Under the pieces are notes generated by a model, which was not told the origin of the DNA, ran no database searches, and was given only the letters and a program-made list of their open reading frames with translations. From positions 1 to 64,000 of the forward strand of contig JAFGAL010000002.1 of assembly GCA_016933695.1 (NCBI GenBank): a DNA stretch of 64,000 nucleotides. Direction: 5' to 3'. Positions 31,573 through 42,624 of the stretch are shown here, piece after piece. Numbering within the stretch: the stretch's first letter is position 1; each line of letters opens with the position of its first letter. Both the position numbers and the translations under genes were made by a program. The stretch comes from Candidatus Zixiibacteriota bacterium. Its GTDB lineage: Bacteria > Zixibacteria > MSB-5A5 > GN15 > PGXB01.

Positions 31573-32439
31573 ATGATATACGCCACCAAAAATCCCGGCA
31601 CAATGGCATTGCCGAACGGACAGTCGCTGACATTCGAACGTCCGCTGGTAATGGGCATTGTCAATGTCACGCCCGATTCGTTCTCGGACGGCGGGATGTT
31701 TTATGCGCCGGATGATGCGATCAAACACGCCCGGCAGTTGATCGCGGACGGAGCGGATATTATCGACGTCGGCGGTGAATCGACCCGTCCCGGTTCCGAA
31801 CCGGTACCGATCGATGATGAAACCAGGCGGGTGATACCGGTGATCCGCGCGATCAGGGAGCACTCTCCCATTCCGATATCGATCGATACCACCAAGTCCG
31901 ATGTGGCGGAAGAGGCAATTAAGAACGGTGCGACCATCATCAATGATATCTCGGCCCTGCGGTTCGATCACAAAATGGTCGAGGTGGCCTCGGCATACAA
32001 GACTCCGGTGGTCCTCATGCACATGCTGGGTCAGCCGAAGACGATGCAGGAGGCGCCGCATTATCATGATTGTCTCAGCGAGATCAGGCAGTTTTTCTCC
32101 GAACGCATCCATTTCTGTCTCAATTACGGTATCGACAAGAACCGGATCATCATCGATCCGGGAATCGGTTTCGGAAAACGGCTGGAGGACAATCTGGAAA
32201 TACTGCGGCGACTCGAGGAGTTTCGCATGTTCGACTGCCCGCTTCTACTCGGTGCTTCGCGAAAATCGTTTATCAGCATGATTACCCGGGATCGGCATGA
32301 CCCATTGTCACGAATCGGCGGATCGATCGCGTCGGCGGTTCTGGCAGTGCGCAACGGTGCGCATATCGTACGGGTACACGATGTCGCCGCCACGGTCGAA
32401 GCGATCAAAGTGACCGCGGCCATCGAGGGGGCGCAATAG
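31573..32439 (+). CDS. folP: dihydropteroate synthase
   Basis: A 288-residue TIM-barrel enzyme joining p-aminobenzoate to dihydropterin pyrophosphate; the family is the target of sulfonamides. It shows both signatures: MGIVNVTPDSFSDGG and GADIIDVGGESTRPGS, then PISIDTTKSDVAEEAIKNGATIINDISAL, IIDPGIGFGKRLEDNL and LLGASRKSFI. It is followed after 3 nt by the diadenylate cyclase gene, an adjacency known in several bacterial groups. Confidence 0.96.
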   Translation: MIYATKNPGTMALPNGQSLTFERPLVMGIVNVTPDSFSDGGMFYAPDDAIKHARQLIADGADIIDVGGESTRPGSEPVPIDDETRRVIPVIRAIREHSPIPISIDTTKSDVAEEAIKNGATIINDISALRFDHKMVEVASAYKTPVVLMHMLGQPKTMQEAPHYHDCLSEIRQFFSERIHFCLNYGIDKNRIIIDPGIGFGKRLEDNLEILRRLEEFRMFDCPLLLGASRKSFISMITRDRHDPLSRIGGSIASAVLAVRNGAHIVRVHDVAATVEAIKVTAAIEGAQ

Positions 32440-32442
32440 ACC

Positions 32443-33207
32443 ATGCAGTTGTTCCAGATCGAATTCCTGTCTTTTCGCCTGATCGACCTAATCGATATTA
32501 TCATTGTGGCCCTGATTATATATCAACTGCTGGCGCTGATGAAAGGAACCCGCGCCGCGCAAATGGTCACCGGGCTGGTGCTGATCTTTATTGTCGCCTT
32601 TATCGCGTTCTGGTTTCAACTCGAGGGATTGTCGTGGCTATTCAGTAATCTCGCCACGGTCGGGTTTATCGTGCTGGTCATTGTTTTTCAGCCGGAACTG
32701 CGCGCGGTGCTGGCGCGCATGGGACATACCCGGATATTCCAGTATTTCATCAAGGTCGAAGAACGCAAATCGGTCGAGGAAATTTCCCGTGCCACGATCC
32801 GCCTGTCGGAGTTGCGCTATGGCGGTCTGATAATTATCGAGCGGACAGTCGGTCTGAAAAACTACATCGAAACCGGCAAAAAACTCAACGCGCAGTTGTC
32901 CTCGGAGATTATCACCACCCTGTTCACGCCGTATACGCCGCTTCACGACGGCGCGATAATCGTGTCCGGAGAAATAATCGCCGCCGCGGCCTGCACGCTT
33001 CCGCTTACTCAAAATCCCCGCTACCGCAAGCTTTACGGCATGCGGCATAAGGCCGCAATCGGTGTCACGGAAGTCTCCGATGCGATCGCGGTAGTCGTTT
33101 CCGAGGAAACCGGCGGGATTTCCATCTGCTACAAGGGCTACATGGAGAAAAATATCGATCGCGCGGAATTCAAACAGCGTCTCGCCGAGTATCTTACCAA
33201 GCAATAA
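32443..33207 (+). CDS. cdaA: diadenylate cyclase, CdaA type
   Basis: A 254-residue membrane enzyme making the second messenger c-di-AMP from two ATP. Three N-terminal helices (about 15-85: LIDIIIVALIIYQLLALM; MVTGLVLIFIVAFIAFWF; LATVGFIVLVIVF) precede the DisA_N domain. The catalytic DGA lies at 169-171 (LHDGAIIV). The second motif reads RHKAA at 201-205 where RHRAA is usual, a conservative change. The regulator CdaR, common next to cdaA in Firmicutes, is absent. It is co-transcribed with folP. Confidence 0.93.
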   Translation: MQLFQIEFLSFRLIDLIDIIIVALIIYQLLALMKGTRAAQMVTGLVLIFIVAFIAFWFQLEGLSWLFSNLATVGFIVLVIVFQPELRAVLARMGHTRIFQYFIKVEERKSVEEISRATIRLSELRYGGLIIIERTVGLKNYIETGKKLNAQLSSEIITTLFTPYTPLHDGAIIVSGEIIAAAACTLPLTQNPRYRKLYGMRHKAAIGVTEVSDAIAVVVSEETGGISICYKGYMEKNIDRAEFKQRLAEYLTKQ

Positions 33208-33278
33208 GGCCGTTTTCCTGCTTTTCTATTTGGCTGTCCCCCCCGTTCTGTCATATATTGGCTGGACAGGTCGAATAA

Positions 33279-35364
<2,086 letters not shown>

Positions 35365-35374
35365 GTGCGGAACT

Positions 35375-35650
35375 ATGGTACGAAAATCAGTGAAAGTCAT
35401 CAATCGACTCGGTATGCACGCCCGCCCCGCCGCGGCTTTTGTCAGCCATGCCTCACGCTTCATGTCGGAAATCCACATCGAAAAGGACGGCTTGAAAGTC
35501 AACGGGAAATCAATCATGGGCGTGATGATGCTGGCGGCGGAAATGGGATCGGAACTGTTTATTACCGCCATGGGCGACGACGAAGAAGAGGCGGTGGAAA
35601 CCCTGGTCGATCTGGTTCGCACCGGATTCGGCGATTTGAAAGATTTATAA
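35375..35650 (+). CDS. ptsH: phosphocarrier protein HPr
   Basis: A 91-residue phosphocarrier of the PTS. The active site is intact: NRLGMHARPAA with His15. The regulatory site SIMGVMML with Ser46 is also kept, which in Firmicutes and some Gram-negatives is phosphorylated by HprK. It lies between dprA and ptsI. No sugar-specific EII genes occur in the window, so the pair may serve a regulatory phosphorelay, transport with remote EIIs, or both. Confidence 0.94.
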   Translation: MVRKSVKVINRLGMHARPAAAFVSHASRFMSEIHIEKDGLKVNGKSIMGVMMLAAEMGSELFITAMGDDEEEAVETLVDLVRTGFGDLKDL

Positions 35651-35711
35651 AGTGGTTGCATTGCATACGAACCGGGTATTATGTTGAATGGAAATTAGGC
35701 GAAACACCATC

Positions 35712-37451
35712 ATGACCAAAAAGACGATCATATTGAAGGGGATCTCGGTTTCATCGGGACTGACATTCGGACAGGTGCGCGTTATTTATGGTTGGGATCA
35801 GGCGGTCGGCGAACGAGTGCTGGATAAGAGCCAGATCACCGATGAGCTGTTGCGTCTGGATAACGCCGTCAATGAAAGCCTGCTGGAAATCAACCGCTGG
35901 AAGAAAATGGCGGGTGAAAAAGTCGACGGCCCGGTGGCGAGGATTTTCGACACTCAGTTGATGATCGCGTCCGATCAGGAATTCATAAAAAAGGTTAAAG
36001 AGGAGATTCGCTCCAAACATCGCAATGCGGAGTTCATTTACAGCCAGCTGGTGGAGAGATCGATCACACCGTTGAAGAAATCCGATGACGAATACATGCG
36101 GCAAATGGTGTATGAAATCGAAGCCGTTTCCAAAATGGTTCTGGGGAATCTGCGCGGACATCATGACTATCCCAACGGCAAGTTCCCGGCTGATACGATT
36201 GCGGTCGGGATGAATTTCACGGCCGCGGAGATTCTTAATCTCTGCGACCGGGGGGTCAAAGCCATCGTGACCTCCGAAGGAAGCGCCACGTCTCATATGG
36301 CGCTGATCGCGCGCAGTTTGCTGATCCCCACGATTGTTTCGGTCCCGCGCGTGCACCTGCGGGCCAAAAGCGGCGACCAAATTATAGTCGATGCCGACAA
36401 GGGCGAAGTGACACTGCACCCGCCGCAAAACGTCTGGACCAAACTGGTCCGTCAAAAAAAGACACTGACCGCCCTTCCGCTGACCCGTCTGCAGAAACTG
36501 CCCGATTTCCCGCCGAAAACACTCGACAAGGTGGCGATTAACCTGGCCGCCAATATCAGTCTTCCCGGCCCGGCTGACCGCATTCTGCCCAAACACAATG
36601 TCGGGGTCGGTCTGTACCGCACCGAGTTTCTTTATCTGCAAAGCGGCACGTTTCCATCGGAGGACGAGCAGTTCGAATTATACGATGATGTCGCGGCGGT
36701 GTATTATCCCCAGGATGTCGTGATCAGGACGTTCGATCTGGGATCGGACAAGTACTATAAAAACGACCGTTTCGGCGAAGAAAAAAACCCGGCGCTGGGA
36801 TGGCGGGGAATTCGCGCGGCGCTGGATATGCCGAAAATTTTCAAAGACCAGGTGCGCGCCATTTTGCGCGCGTCGCATCGCGGCAATGCGAAAATCCTAC
36901 TTCCCATGATTACCGACGGTTCCGAGATCCGCAAGGTCATCAACATTATCCGACGGGTCATGGTGGAACTTCGCAAGGATCATCATGAATTCGACAAGGA
37001 TATCGAGGTCGGTATCATGATTGAGGTCCCCGCGGCGGCATTGAATATCGAAGATTTGGCCGATAAGGTGGATTTCTTCTCGATCGGTTCCAACGATTTG
37101 ACGCAGTACACGCTTGCCGCTGATCGCGACAATCAAAAACTGGCAAAAGTATTCAATCCCCTACATCCCGCGGTCATTCGCCTGTTCAAGATGACGGTCG
37201 ATGCCGCCGGGAAGCATAATATTCCGGTCAGTCTGTGTGGCGAGCTGGCGGGCGACCCGCTGGCAATACCGCTGTTGATCGGCCTGGGTATCGATTTGCT
37301 TTCAATGAACCCGTCGCGTCTGCTGGGTGCCTGCAAACTGATATCGCGCCTTCGGCACGACAGTACCAGGAAGCTGGCCGAGGATGTCCTCAAGGCGAGT
37401 AAGGCCAAAGATGTCGAAAGCATACTCTTTGAATACAACATGTCACTTTAA
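35712..37451 (+). CDS. ptsI: phosphoenolpyruvate-protein phosphotransferase (enzyme I)
   Basis: A roughly 579-residue enzyme that takes phosphate from PEP and passes it to HPr. The phospho-His swivel domain has TSEGSATSHMALIARSLLIPTIV with the active His in ATSHMA. The PEP-binding barrel has VGLYRTEFLYL, VIRTFDLGSDKY, NPALGWRGIRAALD, MIEVPAAAL, FFSIGSNDLTQYTLAADRDN and VSLCGELAGDP (catalytic Cys). The start is uncertain between ATG 35712 and ATG 35688 (eight residues longer), as neither has a convincing ribosome site. Confidence 0.95.
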   Translation: MTKKTIILKGISVSSGLTFGQVRVIYGWDQAVGERVLDKSQITDELLRLDNAVNESLLEINRWKKMAGEKVDGPVARIFDTQLMIASDQEFIKKVKEEIRSKHRNAEFIYSQLVERSITPLKKSDDEYMRQMVYEIEAVSKMVLGNLRGHHDYPNGKFPADTIAVGMNFTAAEILNLCDRGVKAIVTSEGSATSHMALIARSLLIPTIVSVPRVHLRAKSGDQIIVDADKGEVTLHPPQNVWTKLVRQKKTLTALPLTRLQKLPDFPPKTLDKVAINLAANISLPGPADRILPKHNVGVGLYRTEFLYLQSGTFPSEDEQFELYDDVAAVYYPQDVVIRTFDLGSDKYYKNDRFGEEKNPALGWRGIRAALDMPKIFKDQVRAILRASHRGNAKILLPMITDGSEIRKVINIIRRVMVELRKDHHEFDKDIEVGIMIEVPAAALNIEDLADKVDFFSIGSNDLTQYTLAADRDNQKLAKVFNPLHPAVIRLFKMTVDAAGKHNIPVSLCGELAGDPLAIPLLIGLGIDLLSMNPSRLLGACKLISRLRHDSTRKLAEDVLKASKAKDVESILFEYNMSL

Positions 37452-37475
37452 CCGTAACACCGACAGGATGTAACT

Positions 37476-38531
37476 TTGGATATTACGCGCGAAACCGCCG
37501 ACCGACTCGATCCGTCAGGTATGTATAAGAAAATCCACGATTTCCCCGAACAGCTATTGCAGGCCGCCGAAATCGGACGGCAGATCAATTTGGGATTTAT
37601 CAACGGCAATACTCTCCGGCATATTATTGTCGCCGGGATGGGCGGCTCCGCGATCGGCGGCGATCTGATCCGTTCCTTTCTGGCCGACCGTCTGCCGATT
37701 CCCTTAGCCGTATGCCGGCATTATACTCTGCCAAACTATGTCAATGAACAAACACTGGTTATTGTCTCGTCGTATTCGGGCAACACCGAAGAAACCGTAT
37801 CGGCCTGCCGGGATGCGCTTTCCCGCAAGGCGTCTATTATCTGCCTGACTTCGGGCGGGAAAATCGGCGCAATTGCCGACGAAATACATCTGCCGGTTGT
37901 CCCCCTGCCGCCGGGGTATCCCCCCCGCGCCGCGCTGGGATTTTCATTTGTTCCCCTGATGTTTATCATGGAAAAACTGGGATTTGCCCAAAAAGTCGAA
38001 GACGATATTCATGAAATTGCATCGGGTCTGAAGGCATACCGGGAGCAGTATAAACTTGAGACGCCGACCGAACAGAATCCGGCCAAACAGCTGGCACAGC
38101 GAATCCATAACAGGATTCCCATCCTGTATTCCGGTCCGGATCGGATCGATACGGTCGCCACGCGCTGGAAAGGCCAGATTTGCGAAAACGCCAAATGCCT
38201 GGCGTTTCACAATCAATTCCCCGAATTCAACCATAACGAGCTGGTCGGATGGGAGGCGATCGACGCCTATCGAGATAAACTGGTTGCGGTCTATCTGATG
38301 GATTCCGACGATCACGACCGGGTCAGGCTTCGCATGAACATTGTGCGTCAAGTCTTTGCGAATCAACATATTGAAGTCGCTGAGGTGATTTCACAGGGGG
38401 ATTTCCCGCTGGGACGGATATTCTCTCTGATCCAGCTGGGGGATTTCATGTCCTATTATCTGGCGCTTCTCAACGGGGTTGACCCCTATCCGGTGAAGGT
38501 GATTGATTTCCTCAAAGACAAACTGAAGTAA
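37476..38531 (+). CDS. bifunctional phosphoglucose/phosphomannose isomerase
   Basis: A 351-residue sugar isomerase of the short archaeal-type family acting on glucose-6-phosphate and mannose-6-phosphate. Two SIS domains are visible: VAGMGGSAIGGDLIRSFL with VIVSSYSGNTEETVSAC in the first, and the C-terminal lobe with RWKGQICENAKCLAFHNQFPEFNHNELVGWE, where the conserved E-x-N-H-N-E is the catalytic region. The start is a TTG with CAGGATG upstream. It follows ptsI by 24 nt, so PTS phosphotransfer and entry of hexose phosphates into glycolysis may be co-expressed. Confidence 0.9.
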   Translation: MDITRETADRLDPSGMYKKIHDFPEQLLQAAEIGRQINLGFINGNTLRHIIVAGMGGSAIGGDLIRSFLADRLPIPLAVCRHYTLPNYVNEQTLVIVSSYSGNTEETVSACRDALSRKASIICLTSGGKIGAIADEIHLPVVPLPPGYPPRAALGFSFVPLMFIMEKLGFAQKVEDDIHEIASGLKAYREQYKLETPTEQNPAKQLAQRIHNRIPILYSGPDRIDTVATRWKGQICENAKCLAFHNQFPEFNHNELVGWEAIDAYRDKLVAVYLMDSDDHDRVRLRMNIVRQVFANQHIEVAEVISQGDFPLGRIFSLIQLGDFMSYYLALLNGVDPYPVKVIDFLKDKLK

Positions 38532-38581
38532 GCACTTGGCGCAATTCGAGTTGTTTCTCGCCCGATTTAATAATTCTATCC

Positions 38582-38609
38582 TTGCGAAAGCATCGGAAAC
38601 TATTATATT
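38582..38609 (+). promoter_or_regulatory. sigma70-type promoter before panD
   Basis: TTGCGA at 38582-38587, a 16-nt spacer and TATATT at 38604-38609 in the 110-nt gap after the isomerase gene. It leaves a leader of about 25 nt with GAGG before the panD ATG. Confidence 0.4.
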
Positions 38610-38641
38610 AATTGGCTGTTATACAGACAAACGAGGCTGAC

Positions 38642-38989
38642 ATGTTAATATCGGTTTGTAAATCAAAGATTCACCGGGCCACCGTGACCGAAGCCAATCT
38701 CGACTATGAGGGGTCGATTACGATTGATGCCGACCTGATGGAAGCGGCCGATCTGGTAGAGTTTGAAAAAGTCCATGTTTTGAATATTACCAACGGCGAA
38801 CGTCTTGAAACTTACGTCATTGAGGGTGGAGCCGGCACGGGGGTTATTTGTCTTAACGGTGCGGCCGCTCACAAAGGCAAGAAGGGTGACCTGGTTATTA
38901 TCATATCCTATGGCCTTATGGAAAAAGGCACATCTTCCGATATTAATCCAAAGATCGTCAAGGTCGACGGCAACAACAGTATAATCTGA
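38642..38989 (+). CDS. panD: aspartate 1-decarboxylase (proenzyme)
   Basis: A 115-residue pyruvoyl enzyme making beta-alanine from aspartate for pantothenate synthesis. The self-cleavage site is present as Gly24-Ser25 in LDYEGSITID, so Ser25 should become the pyruvoyl group. KIHRATVTEANL and the later GAAAHKGKKGDLVIIISY are typical. ATG 38642 has GAGG about 4 nt upstream; the extra in-frame residues before it do not belong to the family. The product feeds PanC (19743-20591). Confidence 0.96.
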   Translation: MLISVCKSKIHRATVTEANLDYEGSITIDADLMEAADLVEFEKVHVLNITNGERLETYVIEGGAGTGVICLNGAAAHKGKKGDLVIIISYGLMEKGTSSDINPKIVKVDGNNSII

Positions 38990-38999
38990 TTTATTTCTC

Positions 39000-39755
39000 A
39001 TGACAGATTCAACCGCCGCAATCATCCTTGCCGCAGGCAAGGGAAAACGCATGAAATCAGACCTGCCCAAAGTCCTTCACCGGATCAACGGCGTGTCGAT
39101 GATCAGGCAAGTCCTGACCACTCTTGATCGGATCGGGTTCGACCGTACTGTCGTGGTTATCGGCCATAAGGGTGAGCAGGTCATTGCCGATGTTCACGAT
39201 TTCGATGTCGAATTCGTCTGGCAACGTGAGCAGTTGGGCACCGGCCATGCCGTCATGATGGCCGAGGACTTGTTTACAAGCTTTGATGGAACGATTCTGG
39301 TGGCCGCCGGCGACGTGCCGTTTTTATCGACGGAGTCGATTACGCGACTGCTTGAAGTACATCGGCGCAATCAGGCCGGGGCGACCTGTCTGTCGGCGAA
39401 TTTCGACGATCCGACCGGGTACGGGCGTATCGTTCGCAAGGAAGGCACCGATATCCTTCTGGAGATTGTCGAACACAAAGACGCCGATGAGGCGACTCGT
39501 CGCATCACCGAGATAAATTCCGGGACGTTCTGTTTTTCGGCAAGGGAGCTGTTTGCGGCCCTGCATAAGGTGAAAAACAATAATGTCCAGCAGGAATACT
39601 ACCTGACCGATACGATCAAGATCATGCAGGCGGCCGGAACGACCTGCGCGGTATGGCAGGTACCCAATCCTATGGAAGTATCCGGGGTCAATTCGGTCGA
39701 TCAGCTCAAGGCTCTCGAAAAAGCGATGGCAGGCCGGGATTTAACGGAAAAATAA
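39000..39755 (+). CDS. GlmU-type UDP-GlcNAc pyrophosphorylase domain, stand-alone
   Basis: A 251-residue nucleotidyltransferase with the GlmU N-terminal signature AIILAAGKGKRMKSDLPKVLH, then WQREQLGTGHAVMMAE, ILVAAGDVPFLST, GYGRIVRKEGTDILLEIVEHKDA, and EINSGTFCF with NNNVQQEYYLTDTI, all GlmU-like. It stops at the point where the left-handed beta-helix acetyltransferase of bifunctional GlmU would begin, so it should make UDP-GlcNAc from GlcNAc-1-phosphate but not acetylate glucosamine-1-phosphate. The frame ends cleanly and the next 60 nt are a hairpin and a promoter, so this is not a simple frameshift. It starts 10 nt after panD. Confidence 0.82.
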   Translation: MTDSTAAIILAAGKGKRMKSDLPKVLHRINGVSMIRQVLTTLDRIGFDRTVVVIGHKGEQVIADVHDFDVEFVWQREQLGTGHAVMMAEDLFTSFDGTILVAAGDVPFLSTESITRLLEVHRRNQAGATCLSANFDDPTGYGRIVRKEGTDILLEIVEHKDADEATRRITEINSGTFCFSARELFAALHKVKNNNVQQEYYLTDTIKIMQAAGTTCAVWQVPNPMEVSGVNSVDQLKALEKAMAGRDLTEK

Positions 39756-39783
39756 CGCCAACTGAGTGTATAAGAAAAAGATG

Positions 39784-39803
39784 CCGGGCGGAATCTCCGC
39801 CGG
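39784..39803 (+). terminator. possible terminator after the pyrophosphorylase gene
   Basis: An imperfect GC-rich hairpin (CCGGGCGGA, loop, TCCGCCGG with one bulged G) followed by TAAAATTT. The T content is too low to be sure. Confidence 0.3.
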
Positions 39804-39813
39804 TAAAATTTGA

Positions 39814-39842
39814 TTGACAACAATCTTAAACGTATATTATAT
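39814..39842 (+). promoter_or_regulatory. sigma70-type promoter of the secreted-protein gene at 39874
   Basis: TTGACA at 39814-39819, a 17-nt spacer and TTATAT at 39837-39842, followed by a leader of about 25 nt with AGAGGGGA before the ATG at 39874. Confidence 0.55.
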
Positions 39843-39873
39843 GAGTGATAAGACCTGCACGAAGAGGGGAATT

Positions 39874-40356
39874 ATGAAGAAAGCGTCTCTCATTATATTT
39901 TTGGCGTTGTTCGCACTGGGGTCGTCGGCACTGGCGCAGTTTACCGACAAGGCCGAGTTTGACAATATCAGGAAGGATTATCTGGGATTGAAACCCGCGG
40001 ATAAGCCTTTCGCGTTTATTGATCTGTCCAAACTCCACTGGAATCATTCCTATTCCCTGTCGTACTTTTCAGGAGGCGGGACATCCGGATCAATGGGGAT
40101 GTATACCGGTTCGTTGCTGTATGAAATCTCGCCGTCGCTCCTTTTAAACCTCAAGCTGGGCGTGGCGCACAATCCGGGAGGCCTTTTTGACCGGTCCGTA
40201 AACAGCGATGCGGTTTTTCTGCCGGGGCTCAGGCTTGATTATCAGCCGTCGCAAAACCTGCATATTTCGATCGGCTTTGACTCCTACCCCGTTTCGGATT
40301 ATTATTACCCTTACTATTCGCCGTACCGGAATCCATATTCCTGGCGCAGATGGTAG
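39874..40356 (+). CDS. secreted hypothetical protein
   Basis: A 160-residue exported protein with signal peptide MKKASLIIFLALFALGSSALAQ (cleavage after AQ). The mature part has alternating strands (SYSLSYFSGGGTSGS, LLYEISPSLLLNLKLGVAHNP, LPGLRLDYQPSQNLHISIGFD) and a C-terminal Tyr/Pro/Arg-rich tail ending YSWRRW. The strand pattern with Gly-rich turns could be a small beta-barrel, but the C-terminus lacks a clear outer-membrane signal. It has its own promoter and a good ribosome site (AGAGGGGA), so it is a real gene; function unknown. Confidence 0.8.
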   Translation: MKKASLIIFLALFALGSSALAQFTDKAEFDNIRKDYLGLKPADKPFAFIDLSKLHWNHSYSLSYFSGGGTSGSMGMYTGSLLYEISPSLLLNLKLGVAHNPGGLFDRSVNSDAVFLPGLRLDYQPSQNLHISIGFDSYPVSDYYYPYYSPYRNPYSWRRW

Positions 40357-40419
40357 GCATTGCGATTAAATGATGAGTGGCGACAGAACACCCCACCAAC
40401 GCGGAATTGACAGCATAAC

Positions 40420-40911
40420 ATGAAAAGAACAAGCTCAACGTCAAGGCGGAAACAGCCCCGCACCAAAGATAAATCGCGAGTTCTCGAACTGGCGATCGTG
40501 GCGTTATTCGCATTGGTGCTGATTTACGGCGCCAGTTTCGCCATCCGGGTCACTCACGGATTTTCCAAGACCATTGATATGCCGGAATATTCGGTGCGCC
40601 TGCAGATTCTCAACGGCTGTGGAGTCACCGGGGCGGCGTCCAAACTGGCCAAGGCGCTTCCCGGCCTGATTTCTCTTCCGCTTGAGGTCGCCATACTGGA
40701 CACTGACGACTTTAATTCGTATGATGTAAAGGAATCTTTTGTTATTTCGCGTGACGGTGATCTCAAGGCGGCCGGATTATTCGCTCAACAATTAGGCCTG
40801 AATGCGGATAATATTGTTTACAAACCGATTGAAAACAATTATCGTAGTATATCGCTCACACTGGTTTTGGGCGACGATTTCGAAACCATTATAAACCCTG
40901 TGTCGGAATAG
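40420..40911 (+). CDS. LytR C-terminal domain protein
   Basis: A 163-residue protein with a basic N-terminal tail (KRTSSTSRRKQPRTKDKSR), one membrane helix (VLELAIVALFALVLIYGASFAI, about 20-41) and an extracytoplasmic LytR_C domain (EYSVRLQILNGCGVTGAASKLAKAL, then DFNSYDVKESFVISR and a C-terminal LTLVLGDDF). LytR_C domains bind cell-wall polymers in some families. It precedes rsfS by 18 nt, a common pairing in this kind of genome. The Cys in NGCG is frequent in the family. Confidence 0.85.
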   Translation: MKRTSSTSRRKQPRTKDKSRVLELAIVALFALVLIYGASFAIRVTHGFSKTIDMPEYSVRLQILNGCGVTGAASKLAKALPGLISLPLEVAILDTDDFNSYDVKESFVISRDGDLKAAGLFAQQLGLNADNIVYKPIENNYRSISLTLVLGDDFETIINPVSE

Positions 40912-40929
40912 GAGATATATAGTAATAAT

Positions 40930-41277
40930 TTGAACCTGACACCTTTATCTATCGCCCGCACAGCAGGAAAGCTGGCCCTGAGTAAAAAAGGGCTCGACGT
41001 AAAAATCCTTAAGATCAAAAGCATCTCAAATATTTGTGACTATTTTGTCATTGTAAGCGGTGATGTTGACGTGCATGTCAGGGCCATTGCTGATGCGATT
41101 GATGAGGGGCTGCGTCTTAAAGGCGTGCGGCCGTGGCACCGCGAAGGAATGCGAAGCGGCAACTGGATTTTGCTGGATTATGTCGACGTCGTGGTGCACA
41201 TCTTCCAGAAATCAGCTCGTGAGTTTTACGCCCTGGAAAAATTATGGGGCGACGCTCCGGTTGAGGAACTAAGCTGA
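40930..41277 (+). CDS. rsfS: ribosomal silencing factor RsfS
   Basis: A 115-residue Iojap-family protein that blocks ribosome subunit joining when nutrients are low by binding L14. It has ICDYFVIVSGDVDVHVRAIADAI, VRPWHREGMRSGNWILLDYVDVVVHIFQKSAREFYALEKLWGDAP, the standard signature. The start is TTG 40930, with GGAGA about 15 nt before it; the spacing is long, and I keep this start because the following residues match the family. It lies in a short operon with the LytR_C gene. Confidence 0.93.
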   Translation: MNLTPLSIARTAGKLALSKKGLDVKILKIKSISNICDYFVIVSGDVDVHVRAIADAIDEGLRLKGVRPWHREGMRSGNWILLDYVDVVVHIFQKSAREFYALEKLWGDAPVEELS

Positions 41278-41333
41278 CACCCTCTCCTGTCACTAAGAAA
41301 AAATATCAATTGCTATAGAGAAAGAGTAGTGCT

Positions 41334-42602
41334 ATGAGCAAAACCAACATTGTGGAAAGCTCCGATCTAAAAAACAAAACGATCGCAGAATTGCTTCAGA
41401 TTGCCGAAGCCCTCGATATTCCCGGAGTCAGCGGTCTGCGAAAGCAGGAGCTTATTTACAAAGTCATGGAAGCCACCTCCTCCCAACAGGAGGGGATGAT
41501 ATTCGCCGAGGGCGTCCTGGAAATCCTCAATGAGGGGTATGGATTCTTGCGCTCGCCGAATTACAACTATCTGCCCGGCCCGGATGATATCTATGTCTCC
41601 CCGTCGCAGATCAAGCGCTTTGACCTGCGCACCGGCGACACGATTTCCGGCCAGGTGCGGCCGCCCAAAGACAATGAGCGGTATTTCGCCCTGTTGAAAA
41701 TCGAGGCAATCAATTTCGAGGACCCCGAGGTCACCAAACACAAGACGTTGTTTGACAACCTGACCCCGTTGTATCCTGAAAGCCAGTTCATGCTCGAAGT
41801 CAACGCGGATGATCTGACCACACGGATCATGGATTTGATGACCCCGATCGGCAAGGGACAGCGGGCGCTGATTACATCGCCGCCGAAAGCCGGCAAGACC
41901 ATTATCCTGCAGAAAATCGCCAACTCGATCACGACCAATCATCCCGATGTCAAGCTGATCGTTTTATTGATCGACGAACGACCGGAAGAAGTCACCGATA
42001 TGCGCCGCTCGGTTCGCGGTGAGGTGATTTCATCGACGTTCGATGAGCCCGCCGACCGTCACGTGCAGGTCGCCAATATGGTGCTGGAAAAAGCCAAGCG
42101 TCTGGTCGAGCACCGGCATCACGTGGTGATCCTGCTTGACAGTATCACCCGTCTGGCGCGCGCCCACAACGCGGTGGTGCCGCACTCCGGCAAGATTCTT
42201 TCCGGCGGTGTCGACTCCAACGCCCTGCACAAACCGAAACGCTTTTTCGGTGCGGCCCGCAATATCGAAGAAGGCGGCTCGTTAACCATTATCGGCACGG
42301 CCCTGATCGAAACCGGCTCGCGCATGGATGAGGTTATTTTCGAAGAGTTCAAGGGAACCGGTAACCTCGAAATGGTGATGGATCGTCGTCTTTCCGACCG
42401 CCGGATATTCCCTGCCATGGATATCAACCGCAGTTCCACCCGTAAGGAAGAGCTGTTGCTTCCGCCGGACGTTTTGGCCAAGGTCTGGGTTCTGCGCAAA
42501 TTCCTGGCGGAGATGAGTCCTATTGAGGCGATGGAATTTTTAATCGACCGCATGAAGAAAACCAAGAACAACCAGAAGTTCCTGCAGTCGATGAAGGATT
42601 AA
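41334..42602 (+). CDS. rho: transcription termination factor Rho
   Basis: A 422-residue RNA helicase that ends transcription. The N-terminal Rho_N helices (about 10-45, [20 protein letters not shown]) precede the RNA-binding OB fold ([34 protein letters not shown]). The ATPase has Walker [11 protein letters not shown] (about 178-187), [18 protein letters not shown], Walker [17 protein letters not shown] and the Q/R-loop region [33 protein letters not shown]. It is convergent with the swivel-domain gene, 22 nt away. Confidence 0.97.
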   Translation: MSKTNIVESSDLKNKTIAELLQIAEALDIPGVSGLRKQELIYKVMEATSSQQEGMIFAEGVLEILNEGYGFLRSPNYNYLPGPDDIYVSPSQIKRFDLRTGDTISGQVRPPKDNERYFALLKIEAINFEDPEVTKHKTLFDNLTPLYPESQFMLEVNADDLTTRIMDLMTPIGKGQRALITSPPKAGKTIILQKIANSITTNHPDVKLIVLLIDERPEEVTDMRRSVRGEVISSTFDEPADRHVQVANMVLEKAKRLVEHRHHVVILLDSITRLARAHNAVVPHSGKILSGGVDSNALHKPKRFFGAARNIEEGGSLTIIGTALIETGSRMDEVIFEEFKGTGNLEMVMDRRLSDRRIFPAMDINRSSTRKEELLLPPDVLAKVWVLRKFLAEMSPIEAMEFLIDRMKKTKNNQKFLQSMKD

Positions 42603-42624
42603 TGGTCGGGAGCGTATATCGCCG

